From Pontiella sulfatireligans (GTDB lineage: Bacteria; Verrucomicrobiota; Kiritimatiellia; Kiritimatiellales; Pontiellaceae): 64,000 nt of DNA. The DNA is taken from contig NZ_CAAHFH010000001.1 of the NCBI RefSeq assembly GCF_900890705.1, positions 682,001 through 746,000 on the forward strand, read 5' to 3'. The notes below the pieces were generated by a model that saw only the letters and a program-made list of their open reading frames with translations, had not been told where the DNA came from and ran no database searches. The position numbers were made by a program, and so were the translations under genes. Positions 44,645-56,438 of this stretch are shown here, one piece after another; within the stretch, counting starts at the first letter, position 1; every line of letters starts with the position of its first letter.

Positions 44645-45724
44645 TCACGCTCCCGGTTTGTAGTTGTCGTAATATTGGTTCACTTCATCCTGCCGCCCGA
44701 AGGTGGTCAGGATAAGCGCGGCGCGGATCCACATGCCGTTGCGCATCTGGCGCCAATAGACCGCCCGGGGATCGTTGTCGATGTCCGTACTGATCTCCTT
44801 GCGGCGAGGAAGCGGATGCATGATGGCCGTGGTATCCTTGATGATATCCATGTGCTCGGCACCAATGCTGAACGCGCTCGTATCGATGGTGCTGCTTTCG
44901 CCTTCCGCATCCCATTCGTCCTGAATGCGGGTCATGTAGATCGCATCGGCAATCGGCATGGTCGAGGCAAAGTCCTGCGTCACAACATACTTCGTTCCGG
45001 CCGCATCCAGCAGATCCAAAATATCCTGCCCGATCTGCAGTGGTTCCGGAGCAACAAAATAGAGCTTCACGTCTTTGTAAAGAGATAGCATCCACGCCAG
45101 CGACCTCACGGTGCGCCCGCGCATCAAATCACCCACAAACACGATGTTCTTTCCATCAACGCCGCCAATCTTTTCAAAGCTGCGCTCCAGCGTATAGATG
45201 TCGAGCAGCGCCTGCGTCGGATGCTGGTCAGCGCCCGATCCGGCGTTCAGCACCGGGATTTCACGATTGGTATGCGCAAGCATCCAAGCCACGCGCTCGG
45301 CAAATCCCCCCACCGGATGACGCATGATGATCATGTCGGCATAGGAGCTGAAGGTTCGGATCGTATCTTCCGGCGACTCGCCCTTCACCTCGCTCGAGGT
45401 TTTGCTGTCGCGCACATCCATCGTGTCCAGCCCCAGAATCTGGCAGGCGGCGTTGTGCGAAAGATAGGTGCGCGACGACGGCTGCGCAAAATAGAGCATC
45501 GCCCGCTTGTCGCACAGGAGCGTCTTCAGAAAGTTTGCTCCGTCGCGCCGTTTGTTAATGCGCTTGATGCGCGTGGCCAGCGCACACAGCTCCTGCAGCT
45601 TCTCGCGCGTGAACTGTTGCGCAATCAGCGTATGCGGAGGCGTCCCCTGAAAATAGTCGCCTTTTTCCAACAATGGCAGCGCCTTGAAATCACGCCACGA
45701 AATTCCACTCAGTTTTTTCATCAT
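44645..45724 (-). CDS. pyrB: Aspartate carbamoyltransferase, divergent PVC-type
   Basis: Makes carbamoyl aspartate in pyrimidine synthesis. The 359-residue protein is longer than E. coli PyrB (about 310) because of an N-terminal extension. Motifs are present but altered: QPSSRTYLSH in place of STRTRxSF, DSKTSSEVKGESPEDT for the 80s loop, HPTQALLDIYTL, DLMRGRTVRSL for DLKYGRTVHSL, and HPLPRR. I recall this form in the PVC group. The start overlaps the MntA-like stop by 4 nt. Confidence 0.86.
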   Translation of the reverse strand: MMKKLSGISWRDFKALPLLEKGDYFQGTPPHTLIAQQFTREKLQELCALATRIKRINKRRDGANFLKTLLCDKRAMLYFAQPSSRTYLSHNAACQILGLDTMDVRDSKTSSEVKGESPEDTIRTFSSYADMIIMRHPVGGFAERVAWMLAHTNREIPVLNAGSGADQHPTQALLDIYTLERSFEKIGGVDGKNIVFVGDLMRGRTVRSLAWMLSLYKDVKLYFVAPEPLQIGQDILDLLDAAGTKYVVTQDFASTMPIADAIYMTRIQDEWDAEGESSTIDTSAFSIGAEHMDIIKDTTAIMHPLPRRKEISTDIDNDPRAVYWRQMRNGMWIRAALILTTFGRQDEVNQYYDNYKPGA

Positions 45725-46047
45725 TTCTCCTGCTTTCCTGTTTCCATCCGCTTGTAGAAAACCACCCCGACACGGTTGATGTGCGTCACCAAATCCGGAT
45801 TGGATATTTCGCCAAAAACCGAAACATCAAAAGAATACGGTAACGAGGTGTCGTCCAACTCACTCAACATCCCCCACGCATCCGATGCAGTCAGCCCTTC
45901 GCCCTTTAGCGTCAAATCAATATCCGATCCGTTGCGATAGGTTCCTTTCGCCCGTGAACCATAAAGAACCGCCTCCTCGATTTTTGGGTTTTTTGCAATA
46001 ATCCCGAGGATTTCTACAATGGTTTCTTCTTCCAGTCCGTACGGCAT
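45721..46047 (-). CDS. MntA-like nucleotidyltransferase (MNT antitoxin)
   Basis: A 108-residue minimal nucleotidyltransferase with the signature YGSRAKGTYRNGSDIDLTL (GSx10DxD). Such proteins inactivate HEPN toxins by adding AMP to a Tyr. It lies 1 nt after the HEPN gene and its stop overlaps pyrB by 4 nt (ATGA), so toxin and antitoxin are translated upstream of a core metabolic gene. Confidence 0.85.
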   Translation of the reverse strand: MPYGLEEETIVEILGIIAKNPKIEEAVLYGSRAKGTYRNGSDIDLTLKGEGLTASDAWGMLSELDDTSLPYSFDVSVFGEISNPDLVTHINRVGVVFYKRMETGKQEK

Positions 46048-46048
46048 C

Positions 46049-46465
46049 CTACTCTTCCATCTGTTTTGCCAGCCGTACCTTCAGCTTCATGAACTCCTCG
46101 AAATAGAAATCCACGACGGCCGTATAGATTTCATCCAAGACCGCTTCAGTATAAGTATGAACGGTTTCGTTTCGGTGCTCGATCATTTTCATCCAGACGC
46201 CGCCGTCTTCAATCAAATCGAAAGAGAAGGCTTTGCGGGTGGCATCCTTGGAACCGTAGATATCCTTGTTCCCCTTGTGCTCCAGAAAATCCTTCAAGGT
46301 TTTCCACGCCATTTCATGCGTATATTCGAAGGCCTTGATCACGCCCTGCTTCTCTAGGTCCGAAAGCGCCCGCTCTTGCGAAAGAGCCACAGCAGCCTCC
46401 AATTGTGCCAGCGCCTTCGAATAATTCGAAAACCGCTGAATCCATCTAATGTCCTGATCGCCCAT
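46049..46465 (-). CDS. HepT-like HEPN toxin (HI0074 family)
   Basis: A 138-residue HEPN protein with the RNase/AMPylation signature HRNETVHTYTEA, which matches RX4HXY exactly. The HI0074-like start (DIRWIQRFSNYSKALAQLEAA) fits the family. ATG 46465 is better supported than 46471 because AAGGG is 8 nt from it. It is the upstream partner of the MNT gene. Together they form a type VII toxin-antitoxin pair. Confidence 0.84.
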   Translation of the reverse strand: MGDQDIRWIQRFSNYSKALAQLEAAVALSQERALSDLEKQGVIKAFEYTHEMAWKTLKDFLEHKGNKDIYGSKDATRKAFSFDLIEDGGVWMKMIEHRNETVHTYTEAVLDEIYTAVVDFYFEEFMKLKVRLAKQMEE

Positions 46466-46554
46466 AATCATTTCCCTTCAATACAAGAATAATAGCGAGC
46501 TCGAACGCAAAGTCCACCCTTCCCATCCCACTTTTCTTCACTTACATTTCCCGC

Positions 46555-49707
<3,153 letters not shown>

Positions 49708-49912
49708 AGCGACTCCGCAGCAGAAATATTATGAGGCAGAAACATCCGAGCATGCACATGGATTTTTATACCCTTCAATTTTCTGCCTAAAACTGCTCCG
49801 TAGCAGCAGGAGTATAGGCAGAATGATTTCAATTCCCCGAGCAGGAAAAATTATACCGCTACGCTGCCGTCGCATCCTGCCGGCCTCACGTCCCCCGACA
49901 CCCGTCATGCTC
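49708..49912. other. Spacer between mfd and the integrase remnant
   Basis: No gene is seen. GAGGCAGAAA (about 49732) and TTTCTGCCT (about 49780) form a loose inverted pair, and a third GGCAGAA copy lies near 49813. The words resemble the other intergenic repeats, but the match is weak. No attC site with paired GTTRRRY/RYYYAAC ends was found. Confidence 0.4.
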
Positions 49913-50692
49913 CTAAAGCAAATCCAGCGGGCTGCCGCTCGCAAGACCCGGGCGGTTGAGCACATGGGTGTAGATCATCGTGGTCGAAACATCCGAATGG
50001 CCCAGCAATTCCTGGACCGTGCGGATGTCGGAGCCGCTTTGCAGCAGATGCGTCGCAAACGAATGGCGCAGCGTGTGGCAGGTCACCCGCTTGGCAATGC
50101 CCGCCTTCGCGGTCGCCGCCTTGATCGCCTTTTGCAGCCCGTTTTCGTTGATATGGTGCCGCCGTTTCACATCCGTCCGCGGATCCGTGCTGATGCGCGT
50201 TGCTGGAAAAACATATTGCCACGCCCACTCCCGGCACGCGTTCGGATATTTGCGGCCCAGCGATTCGGGAATAAACACCGCCCCATAGTCCGCCTTCAAG
50301 TCGGCTTCATGCAAGTGCTTAACGTGCAACAGATGCGCTCTCAAATCCGGAAACAGCCGTTCCGGCAGCGGCACACGGCGGTCCTTTCCGCCCTTCCCTT
50401 CCACCTGCTGATGTAGCCATTGCCGAAATCAACATCTTTCACCCGCAGCCGAACGCACTCCATCAGCCTCAAGCCGCATCCATACAGCAGCTGCGCCATC
50501 AGCCGATGCGTCCCCTCCATGTTCCGCAACACGTGCTGAACCTCGTTTTGTGTCAGAACCGTTGGCGGCTTGCGTTGCTTCTTGCTCCGTATCGGCGAGA
50601 TTGCTCCCAGTTCGATGTCCAGCACCTCGCGATACAAAAAGATGATCGCATTCAACGCCTGCCGCTGGGTCGAGGCCGCCGCTCTCGTTGGT
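49913..50692 (-). pseudogene. intI: Integron integrase (IntI) remnant, truncated and frameshifted
   Basis: A tyrosine recombinase of the integron type. The upstream segment (about 50400-50692; [52 protein letters not shown]) and the downstream segment (49913-50404; [37 protein letters not shown]) are in different frames, joined by a frameshift near 50400. The N-terminal third is missing: the gene abuts the IS110 remnant at about 50690. The catalytic Arg, His, Arg and Tyr residues are still seen in the two halves. Confidence 0.9.
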
Positions 50693-51484
50693 GCCGCAGA
50701 CCAATCGGCAATAGCTGATGAAATCCTTCACGGTCGGAAAGCGTTTGATGTCTATTGTTTCGTAGAGGATCGTTAGTGCCAGTATTTTTCCAATGCCTGG
50801 AGCCGTGCGCAGCAGCCGGTAGTCCTGCTGCTTGAAATCCCGTGCATGTTTTTCGATGCGTTGCTCCATTTTCATAATGATCTCGTCGTAGCGCTCGACG
50901 ATGGACAACTCCATTTCGGCAGTGAACGAATCGAGCGGGTTGTCAAAACTTGACCGGATGCCTTCCCGCCAGCGCTCCTTGCTGTTCGCACTGATCGTTA
51001 GCGGCTGGTTTCCGGCAGCCATCACCTCGCAAGTCGAATGGCCGGTGAGTTCGGCCCGGTTCTTCACATACTTGTTGCGGCGGCGGAGCAGCTTCCGGGC
51101 CGGCCGCAGATCCCGGGGGCAGACATAGGCAGGGGGAATGCGGCTGGTGCGCAGGCACTCCGTCAGCTCCCGGGCATCCTCCTTGTCGTTCTTGTGCTTG
51201 TTCGCCGCAATCGACTTCACATAGAACGCATGGGCCAGCACGAACTTGATCCCGGCATCCTCGCAGGCATCCGCCAGCCAGAAACAGACAAAGCAGCTCT
51301 CGCAGGTTACGGTCAGATCATCCTTGTAGGGTTCCACCAGCTTCAGGAAAAACCCGAAGTCGTTGTTCCGGATGTTGCGGTGAACCAGAATGTTCCCATC
51401 CAGGTCCATCACGCAGATGTACATTTGCCTCGTATGCAGATCGATTCCGCAGTTGTATTTCGTCGTCGTTTTGTAATACTTCAT
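50683..51484 (-). mobile_element. IS110-family transposase, truncated at the C-terminus
   Basis: A DEDD-type IS110 transposase N-terminal part: CGIDLHTRQMYICVMD, TVTCESCFVCFWLADACE and ANKHKNDKEDARELTE hold the acidic residues, and the Transposase_20 region LLRTAPGIGKILALTILYETIDIKRFP runs to YCRLV. Homology stops around NESGG, where the integrase sequence begins in another frame; the original frame then reads through integrase DNA to 50429. ATG 51484 has a strong AAGGAGG. The catalytic Ser and the 3' end of the element are lost, so it is inactive unless helped in trans. Confidence 0.86.
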
Positions 51485-51488
51485 CAAT

Positions 51489-51561
51489 GCCTCCTTCGAT
51501 TAGTGCCAATTGGAGACGCCGCCTTCGGGTGGTCAGCCGTATTGCTTGGCCAGAAGGAGGC
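51489..51561. repeat. 9-bp inverted repeat covering the transposase ribosome site
   Basis: GCCTCCTTC (51489-51497) and GAAGGAGGC (51553-51561) are perfect complements. On the minus strand the transposase ribosome site lies in one arm, so the hairpin would hide it. The region also holds CCGCCTTCGGGTGG and could be part of the non-coding end of the IS110 element. Confidence 0.6.
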
Positions 51562-51727
51562 ACCTCATTTTAGCTTAAGGATTTAACGACCCTTTCGGAA
51601 AGGTTTAGATGAGTATCAAGGGGCTTGAGTTTACCGTGAAAACGCCAGCTGATTAGGTCGAAGTTTATATTCACGGCAACTCAGCCCGATCGTTGGCTTT
51701 TCATAAAAAGAACCAAAGGAGAAAGCA

Positions 51728-51982
51728 ATGGAAATTGAACAGGTCATTATTGCATTAGTTATAGGTGGTGTTGCAGGTTGGCTAGCTGGATTTCTTTTCA
51801 AGGGAGCCGGATTTGGCCTCGTTGGAAATATAATTGTCGGTTTGCTTGGAGCCTTGTTGGGAGGATGGTTATTTGGAGTACTTGATATTTCAATCGGTGG
51901 CGAATGGGTAGGCCCAATTGTTACATCTACTATAGGAGCAATCATTCTCCTCTTTGCGATCAGCCTCGTGAAAAAGAAATAG
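51728..51982 (+). CDS. GlsB/YeaQ/YmgE-type small membrane protein
   Basis: An 84-residue inner-membrane protein with three Gly-rich hydrophobic segments (VIGGVAGWLAGFLFKGAGFGLVG, IIVGLLGALLGGWLFGVL) and the YeaQ/YmgE family look. The family is linked to stress response and has no known activity. AAAGGAGAAAGCA precedes the ATG. Confidence 0.9.
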   Translation: MEIEQVIIALVIGGVAGWLAGFLFKGAGFGLVGNIIVGLLGALLGGWLFGVLDISIGGEWVGPIVTSTIGAIILLFAISLVKKK

Positions 51983-52203
51983 CCAACCACCAGTGGAGCC
52001 TACTCGGTAAATGCTCGGAAAAAGAGATCACTCCTTGAATAATAACATTCAAAAGGGGCCAAAAACAAAATGGCAATTGCTTGGTTAATCCGCCGAAATA
52101 CATGCGTTAAAAATAGTTGGATATCAGATTTGTTAACGATGGGGCATCCGAGCAGTGTTTCGAGAAATATTAAATTAATGGAGAGCGCAACCAAGGGTGA
52201 GAT

Positions 52204-52308
52204 ATGAGCGCTGAAGCAGCAAATGTTAAAATTCAAGGACTGACCCCTGGCCTTATGAGCGCTGAAGCAGCAAATGTTAAAATTCAAGGACTGACGCCCG
52301 GCCTCTGA
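52204..52308 (+). repeat. Tandem 51-nt repeat forming a 34-codon micro-ORF
   Basis: Two 51-nt copies with only a few differences start at 52204 and 52255, each coding a 17-residue unit beginning MSAEAANVKIQGLTP. AAGGGTGAGAT precedes the first ATG, and a terminator follows the TGA directly. It could be a true micro-gene or a non-coding repeat; I cannot decide. Confidence 0.5.
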
Positions 52309-52339
52309 CGCCCGGCCTCGTGCCGGGCGGGTTTTCTTT
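52309..52339 (+). terminator. Rho-independent terminator after the tandem repeat
   Basis: A perfect 8-bp stem CGCCCGGC/GCCGGGCG with a CTCGT loop, then GGTTTTCTTT. It ends any transcript that comes through the tandem repeat. Confidence 0.82.
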
Positions 52340-52439
52340 ATGTATCAGTTGAACAAAAGTGCCTGCCGAAGAAGTGCGCCCAAGAGGGTTGCTGCTAAGG
52401 AGCTGGGTGATGATGCAACCTATCTGCTTTAATGAACAT

Positions 52440-54236
52440 CTATTTGGATGCATCCGGTTTGTAAGCATGTGCGAGTATCCATCCTAGAATGCCTACCGAT
52501 CCGCCAACACCAAGGAATGCAAAAATCGACATCGCTGTGACGGCATTACCTTTAACCAGGTTGATAACAAGGACCACTGCACCAACCAGCAGAACGAAGG
52601 CTCCGTAGACCCCGGCCAGCGAGCCGAGCATCTTGCCCTGTGCATAGTCGAGGCATTCCTCGTGGTCGGCAGCCATGACTGGCTTTTTCTGGTTATCAAT
52701 AAACTCCTGCAACTCCTTGGCGCGTTCGTCGTGATGATCCTTATAAAAGAACTTGGTGCAGTAGAAAAAGAGGGGCTGGAATACGACGCACAGGATCACC
52801 GGCAGCATCTGGCCGAAGTCGCCCAGTTCGCGGGGCGACATATCAAGACCAAAGGTGGTGTTCGCCCATTCGGGCGTTAGAACATAGAAGCTGAGCGATG
52901 TAAAGATGAGGCCGAAGAGCGCGGTGCCCCAAGCAGCCCAGTCGGGCGTGCGTTTGATAAAGAACATCATCAGGAGCGGTATAATGGTTGGGGTGGAAAC
53001 CAGCGCAGTAAAGTCCATCATAAGCTTGAATAGACCAGCTTTGGATCTATTGAAGTACATAGCCATGGCGACAATGATGAATCCGAGCACAAAGGTGGTA
53101 ATTCGCGAGGCGAGCATCTGTTCCTTGCCGGAGGCATGCTTGCGCAGCACGGGCTGGTAGAAGTTTTTCACGAAGATGCCGGCATTGCGGTTGAGACCGG
53201 TGTCCATGGAGGAGATGGTGGCAGCGAACATGCCGGCAATCAGCAAGCCCATGAGGCCGACCGGCAGGGTTTCGAAGGCCATGACGACATAGGCCGTTTG
53301 CTCGGGATTCCCCATGCCCGGAAAGACGGCGGCGAGATCTGGATATTGAATGGCGGCCACCAACGGCGGAATAAACCAAACCAACGGACCGACGATAAAC
53401 AGGCCCGAGGCCATGAAGGCGGCCTTACTGGCGTTGAGGCTGTCCTTGGCTGTCAGGTAGCGCGTTGCTTCCTGAGGGTTGTTCACGATCATCACAAACT
53501 TCAACAAATTCGAGATCATCCAGATGGCTATGAGCCAGCCATAGTTGAATCCGTTGCCAAGGAACAGGTTTTCGACCGGCGATTGACGTATGATTTCAGC
53601 GGGTCCGCCGATGGCGTTCAGCGAGCCGATAGCCATGACCACCGCGATCCCCATAAGGATAACCATCTGCATGAAGTCGGAGGCCACTACCGCCCATGAG
53701 CCCCCCATCGTCGAATTAAACAGGACGATCAAAGCCGTAATGATCATGATGTGTTCGACGGTTACCCAGCCCGGAAACATGGAACCGAAGACGGAATATA
53801 TGAAGATGGACAGCCCGTTCAGCCAAAGGCCGGCCACAAACACACCGGTCGGTATCGACAGCCAAGTATAAACCTGTTCAGTCGCTTTTCCGAAGCGTTG
53901 GCGCACGCCTTGGATGGCGGTAATGACGCGCATCTGGCGGAACTTGCGCGCAAAGTAGAAACCAGCAATGGCGAACCCCAGCGCGTTTCCCCAAAACACC
54001 GAGAGAATCCGTAGACCGTTGCTGTAGACATCGCTGGCGGCCCCCGTAAACGTCCAGGCGCTGAACTGCATCATGAATGCCGAGGCACCGGCCATCCACC
54101 AGAGCATCTGGCCGCTTCCGCGGAAATAGTCGCTGGTATTCTTGATGAATTTTTTCGAGAGCCATCCGATGGAAAACAGGAATCCAAAATAGAAAACCAG
54201 CACCCCGATATCGATCATACTAATGTCTTTTTGCAT
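52440..54236 (-). CDS. Sodium:solute symporter (SSS family)
   Basis: A 598-residue membrane protein with about 14 hydrophobic segments. SSS features include GQMLWWMAGASAFMMQFSAWTFTG and FAATISSMDTGLNRNAGIF. AAGGGTTGTTGC precedes the ATG. It probably imports monomers or oligomers from the uronate-type chain handled nearby. The upstream spacer carries a LacI-like operator. Confidence 0.92.
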   Translation of the reverse strand: MQKDISMIDIGVLVFYFGFLFSIGWLSKKFIKNTSDYFRGSGQMLWWMAGASAFMMQFSAWTFTGAASDVYSNGLRILSVFWGNALGFAIAGFYFARKFRQMRVITAIQGVRQRFGKATEQVYTWLSIPTGVFVAGLWLNGLSIFIYSVFGSMFPGWVTVEHIMIITALIVLFNSTMGGSWAVVASDFMQMVILMGIAVVMAIGSLNAIGGPAEIIRQSPVENLFLGNGFNYGWLIAIWMISNLLKFVMIVNNPQEATRYLTAKDSLNASKAAFMASGLFIVGPLVWFIPPLVAAIQYPDLAAVFPGMGNPEQTAYVVMAFETLPVGLMGLLIAGMFAATISSMDTGLNRNAGIFVKNFYQPVLRKHASGKEQMLASRITTFVLGFIIVAMAMYFNRSKAGLFKLMMDFTALVSTPTIIPLLMMFFIKRTPDWAAWGTALFGLIFTSLSFYVLTPEWANTTFGLDMSPRELGDFGQMLPVILCVVFQPLFFYCTKFFYKDHHDERAKELQEFIDNQKKPVMAADHEECLDYAQGKMLGSLAGVYGAFVLLVGAVVLVINLVKGNAVTAMSIFAFLGVGGSVGILGWILAHAYKPDASK

Positions 54237-54285
54237 GCAACAACCCTTGTTTTATCAAACTGCTCCACAAACGATGCATATATAA

Positions 54286-54299
54286 ATAAAACGCTTTAT
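54286..54299. promoter_or_regulatory. LacI-type operator ATAAAACGCTTTAT upstream of the SSS gene
   Basis: A 14-bp near-palindrome with a central CG and one mismatch, in the 103-nt spacer between the LacI-family gene and the SSS start. It fits a LacI-family binding site and is the natural candidate for the adjacent regulator. Confidence 0.6.
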
Positions 54300-54339
54300 C
54301 CCTGATGTCAACAACTCTAATTCAAATTTAACGGACGAA

Positions 54340-55386
54340 TTAACGCGTAGACTCGCCGATAACCAGTTCGGGACGGAACTTGATGGAAGGAAATTCCTTC
54401 TGCCCCGAACCTTCGATGATCTGAATCGCCAGCTCGAGAGCGGTATAGCCCATCTCGAAGGATGGGATGCGCATCGTGGTCAGCGGTCGCCATGCGCAAA
54501 GCGAGGCATATGCGCCGTTATAACCTGCCAAGGCGATGTCCTCGGGAATCCGAATCCCCTTTCGGTACATGATCTTGGCTATACTGTTTGCAAGGTCGTC
54601 ATCATAGGCGAAGATTGCGTCGGGCAGTGGCCTTCCGTTACCGAAGAGCCAGTCATCCGGAATGCGTTGGTTAAAATCCAGTGTTTCACGCATCATGATC
54701 GTGCGAATATCAGGCTCGAGACCAGCGGCTTTCATCGCAGCCGTATAACCTTCGATACGCATTCGGGCACTGTAATGCATGTCCTCGATCCGCTGTCCCT
54801 CGAAATGCGTACGCATGGCGAAAACCACGTTCTTGCTGCCGCGTTCAATCAGATAATCGGTCATCATGCGGGCACCATCCAAATCATCGACCCACGCGGA
54901 ATTGAACTCATGCTTGTCGTTCACATAAACCACGGGCAGTCCCATGTTTTCCAGCTCATCATGAATGAGAGCGGATAGATGGTGATAGGATGCCACAACG
55001 AGCGCATCGAGGTTTTTCTCGCGCAACAGGGACGGAACCACATCCTGGTAGTTACCCTGCCCGCTTTCCATGCCCACTAGTACGATGCGATATCCACGTT
55101 TCTGCGCAGCATCGCTCACCCCCGTCAAATACCCCTCCGGCGGCCGGTCCAGAGAACCGCTTTTTTTCGCCATGAAGAATCCAATGTTGTGGAATTTATT
55201 GGAGCGGACGGACTTGGCGCCTGCATGGGGGCGGAAACCCAACTTGGCCGCCGCCTTTTGAACCTTCATTATGGTGGCATCGCCAACTTTAATGGTGGAT
55301 TTCGGATTCGGGCTCAATGCTTGCGAAACCGCTCCCAGGCTAACTCCAGCCTCGCGGGCTACATCCTTGATTGTTACACGTCCCAT
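54340..55386 (-). CDS. LacI-family transcriptional regulator
   Basis: A 348-residue regulator. The HTH is VTIKDVAREAGVSLGAVSQAL at the N-terminus; the rest is a periplasmic-binding-like sensor with DAIFAYDDDLANSIAKIM and IPEDIALAGYNGAYASLCAW. ATG 55386 has GGAGAGG upstream. It lies between the PL14-like lyase and the SSS gene, and probably regulates this locus. Confidence 0.92.
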   Translation of the reverse strand: MGRVTIKDVAREAGVSLGAVSQALSPNPKSTIKVGDATIMKVQKAAAKLGFRPHAGAKSVRSNKFHNIGFFMAKKSGSLDRPPEGYLTGVSDAAQKRGYRIVLVGMESGQGNYQDVVPSLLREKNLDALVVASYHHLSALIHDELENMGLPVVYVNDKHEFNSAWVDDLDGARMMTDYLIERGSKNVVFAMRTHFEGQRIEDMHYSARMRIEGYTAAMKAAGLEPDIRTIMMRETLDFNQRIPDDWLFGNGRPLPDAIFAYDDDLANSIAKIMYRKGIRIPEDIALAGYNGAYASLCAWRPLTTMRIPSFEMGYTALELAIQIIEGSGQKEFPSIKFRPELVIGESTR

Positions 55387-55549
55387 AAAATGCCTCTCCA
55401 ACTATGCCTTCCCGCAGGAAGATCCATAAAATTTTTTATTAAGGTATCCCCAATCCTAATCGAAGCCAAGCATTTCCCTTTAAAATTCGGCTTTCCCAGA
55501 TACGCACACCGGATAATATTTTATTCCCTCAAGATAAACCCACTCCGTC

Positions 55550-56353
55550 TTAGGGGACATAGATTCGGATGTCATCGAAACGGGCATAGGAATGGTTGGC
55601 CGGCGCCCATTCCGGGGTTTGCCCGCCGTGAAAGGTAGAAAAATAAAACGAGTCGATATAGCCCTGCTCACCAATGCGCAAACGAAGGTCCTTCAAATCG
55701 ACTACCTTTTTTCCATCCAGCCAAGCCTGGATCGAGCCGTTGCTCCCGTCGGGCGAATTCAACCGAATCCGCTGGCGGATTTCATGCCATTTGCCCGGCA
55801 CCAGCTTAACATTTCCAAACGAAAACTGATCGCCCCACTCTTGTTTGTTATCCACATAATAAAGATAGAGCTCTGCCGATCCGCCTTCGCGCCACATGAA
55901 GCGCGCGCTCCACCCTTCCCCTTTTGTGGGATGCTGGCCCCCGGTGAATTTTTCGCCGCCGCTCGTCAGGCCGGGCAGTTTGCCGCCCAATCGGAAATCG
56001 AATCCCTCCTCGAACCTCACTTTGTAGGAAAGTTCATATTCCTCCGCTGGCGGAAGCTTCAGCACAAACTGGCTTCCGGTGAGTTCAGACCCCACAAAAC
56101 CCTCCGGATAGAAAATGCGCAGCACCTTGCCCTGCGCCTCGTCCTCCACCACCGAAAGCTTACCGTAAAGATGCGCCCATGCCATGTTGTCCCAATATTC
56201 GGCAAAGGGCATGTCCGGATAGATGCCCGGCTTGAAACGTTCGAAATCCTCCTGCAACACAACAGTTGACAACCGGGTTTCCCCCGCACCCGCGTAGCCA
56301 TCGAACGCCACATTAAAACACACCACAACCAGTCCTAATAAAAAATGCTTCAT
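55550..56353 (-). CDS. Secreted polysaccharide lyase-like protein (PL14-like)
   Basis: A 267-residue protein with a signal peptide (MKHFLLGLVVVCFNVAFDGYAGAG) and a beta-jelly roll. Features of the PL14-like group can be seen: RLGGKLPGLTSGG, GEGWSARFMWREGGSAELYLYY, and GYIDSFYFSTFHGG. The family holds alginate and glucuronan lyases, so the substrate is likely a uronate-containing chain. It is monocistronic between the LacI gene and the BNR-family gene. Confidence 0.8.
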   Translation of the reverse strand: MKHFLLGLVVVCFNVAFDGYAGAGETRLSTVVLQEDFERFKPGIYPDMPFAEYWDNMAWAHLYGKLSVVEDEAQGKVLRIFYPEGFVGSELTGSQFVLKLPPAEEYELSYKVRFEEGFDFRLGGKLPGLTSGGEKFTGGQHPTKGEGWSARFMWREGGSAELYLYYVDNKQEWGDQFSFGNVKLVPGKWHEIRQRIRLNSPDGSNGSIQAWLDGKKVVDLKDLRLRIGEQGYIDSFYFSTFHGGQTPEWAPANHSYARFDDIRIYVP

Positions 56354-56438
56354 TCAACCCATCTCCTTATCAACCCGAACAGTCTACCGAAAGCCCCCTT
56401 CAATCACCACATCTATACATTCCGCTAAACCCAACCCG

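Larger units (their letters stand above)
51983..52439. other. Spacer with a tandem repeat and a terminator before the SSS gene
   Basis: About 460 bases with no conventional gene. It holds a 34-codon ORF made of a 17-codon tandem repeat (52204-52308), a tandem 14-mer CTGACGCCCGGCCT near 52291-52318, and a terminator. The first half (51983-52200) is AT-rich with no motif I recognise. Confidence 0.6.

Noticed and set aside
50429..50683. C-terminal part of the IS110 frame
   Set aside because: After NESGG the frame reads integrase DNA in the wrong frame (Asp/Ala/Gly-rich with no IS110 similarity), so it is not part of the transposase.
51500..52440. attI or attC integron sites
   Set aside because: No paired core sites (GTTRRRY and its complement) with the expected spacing were found on either side of the integrase remnant.
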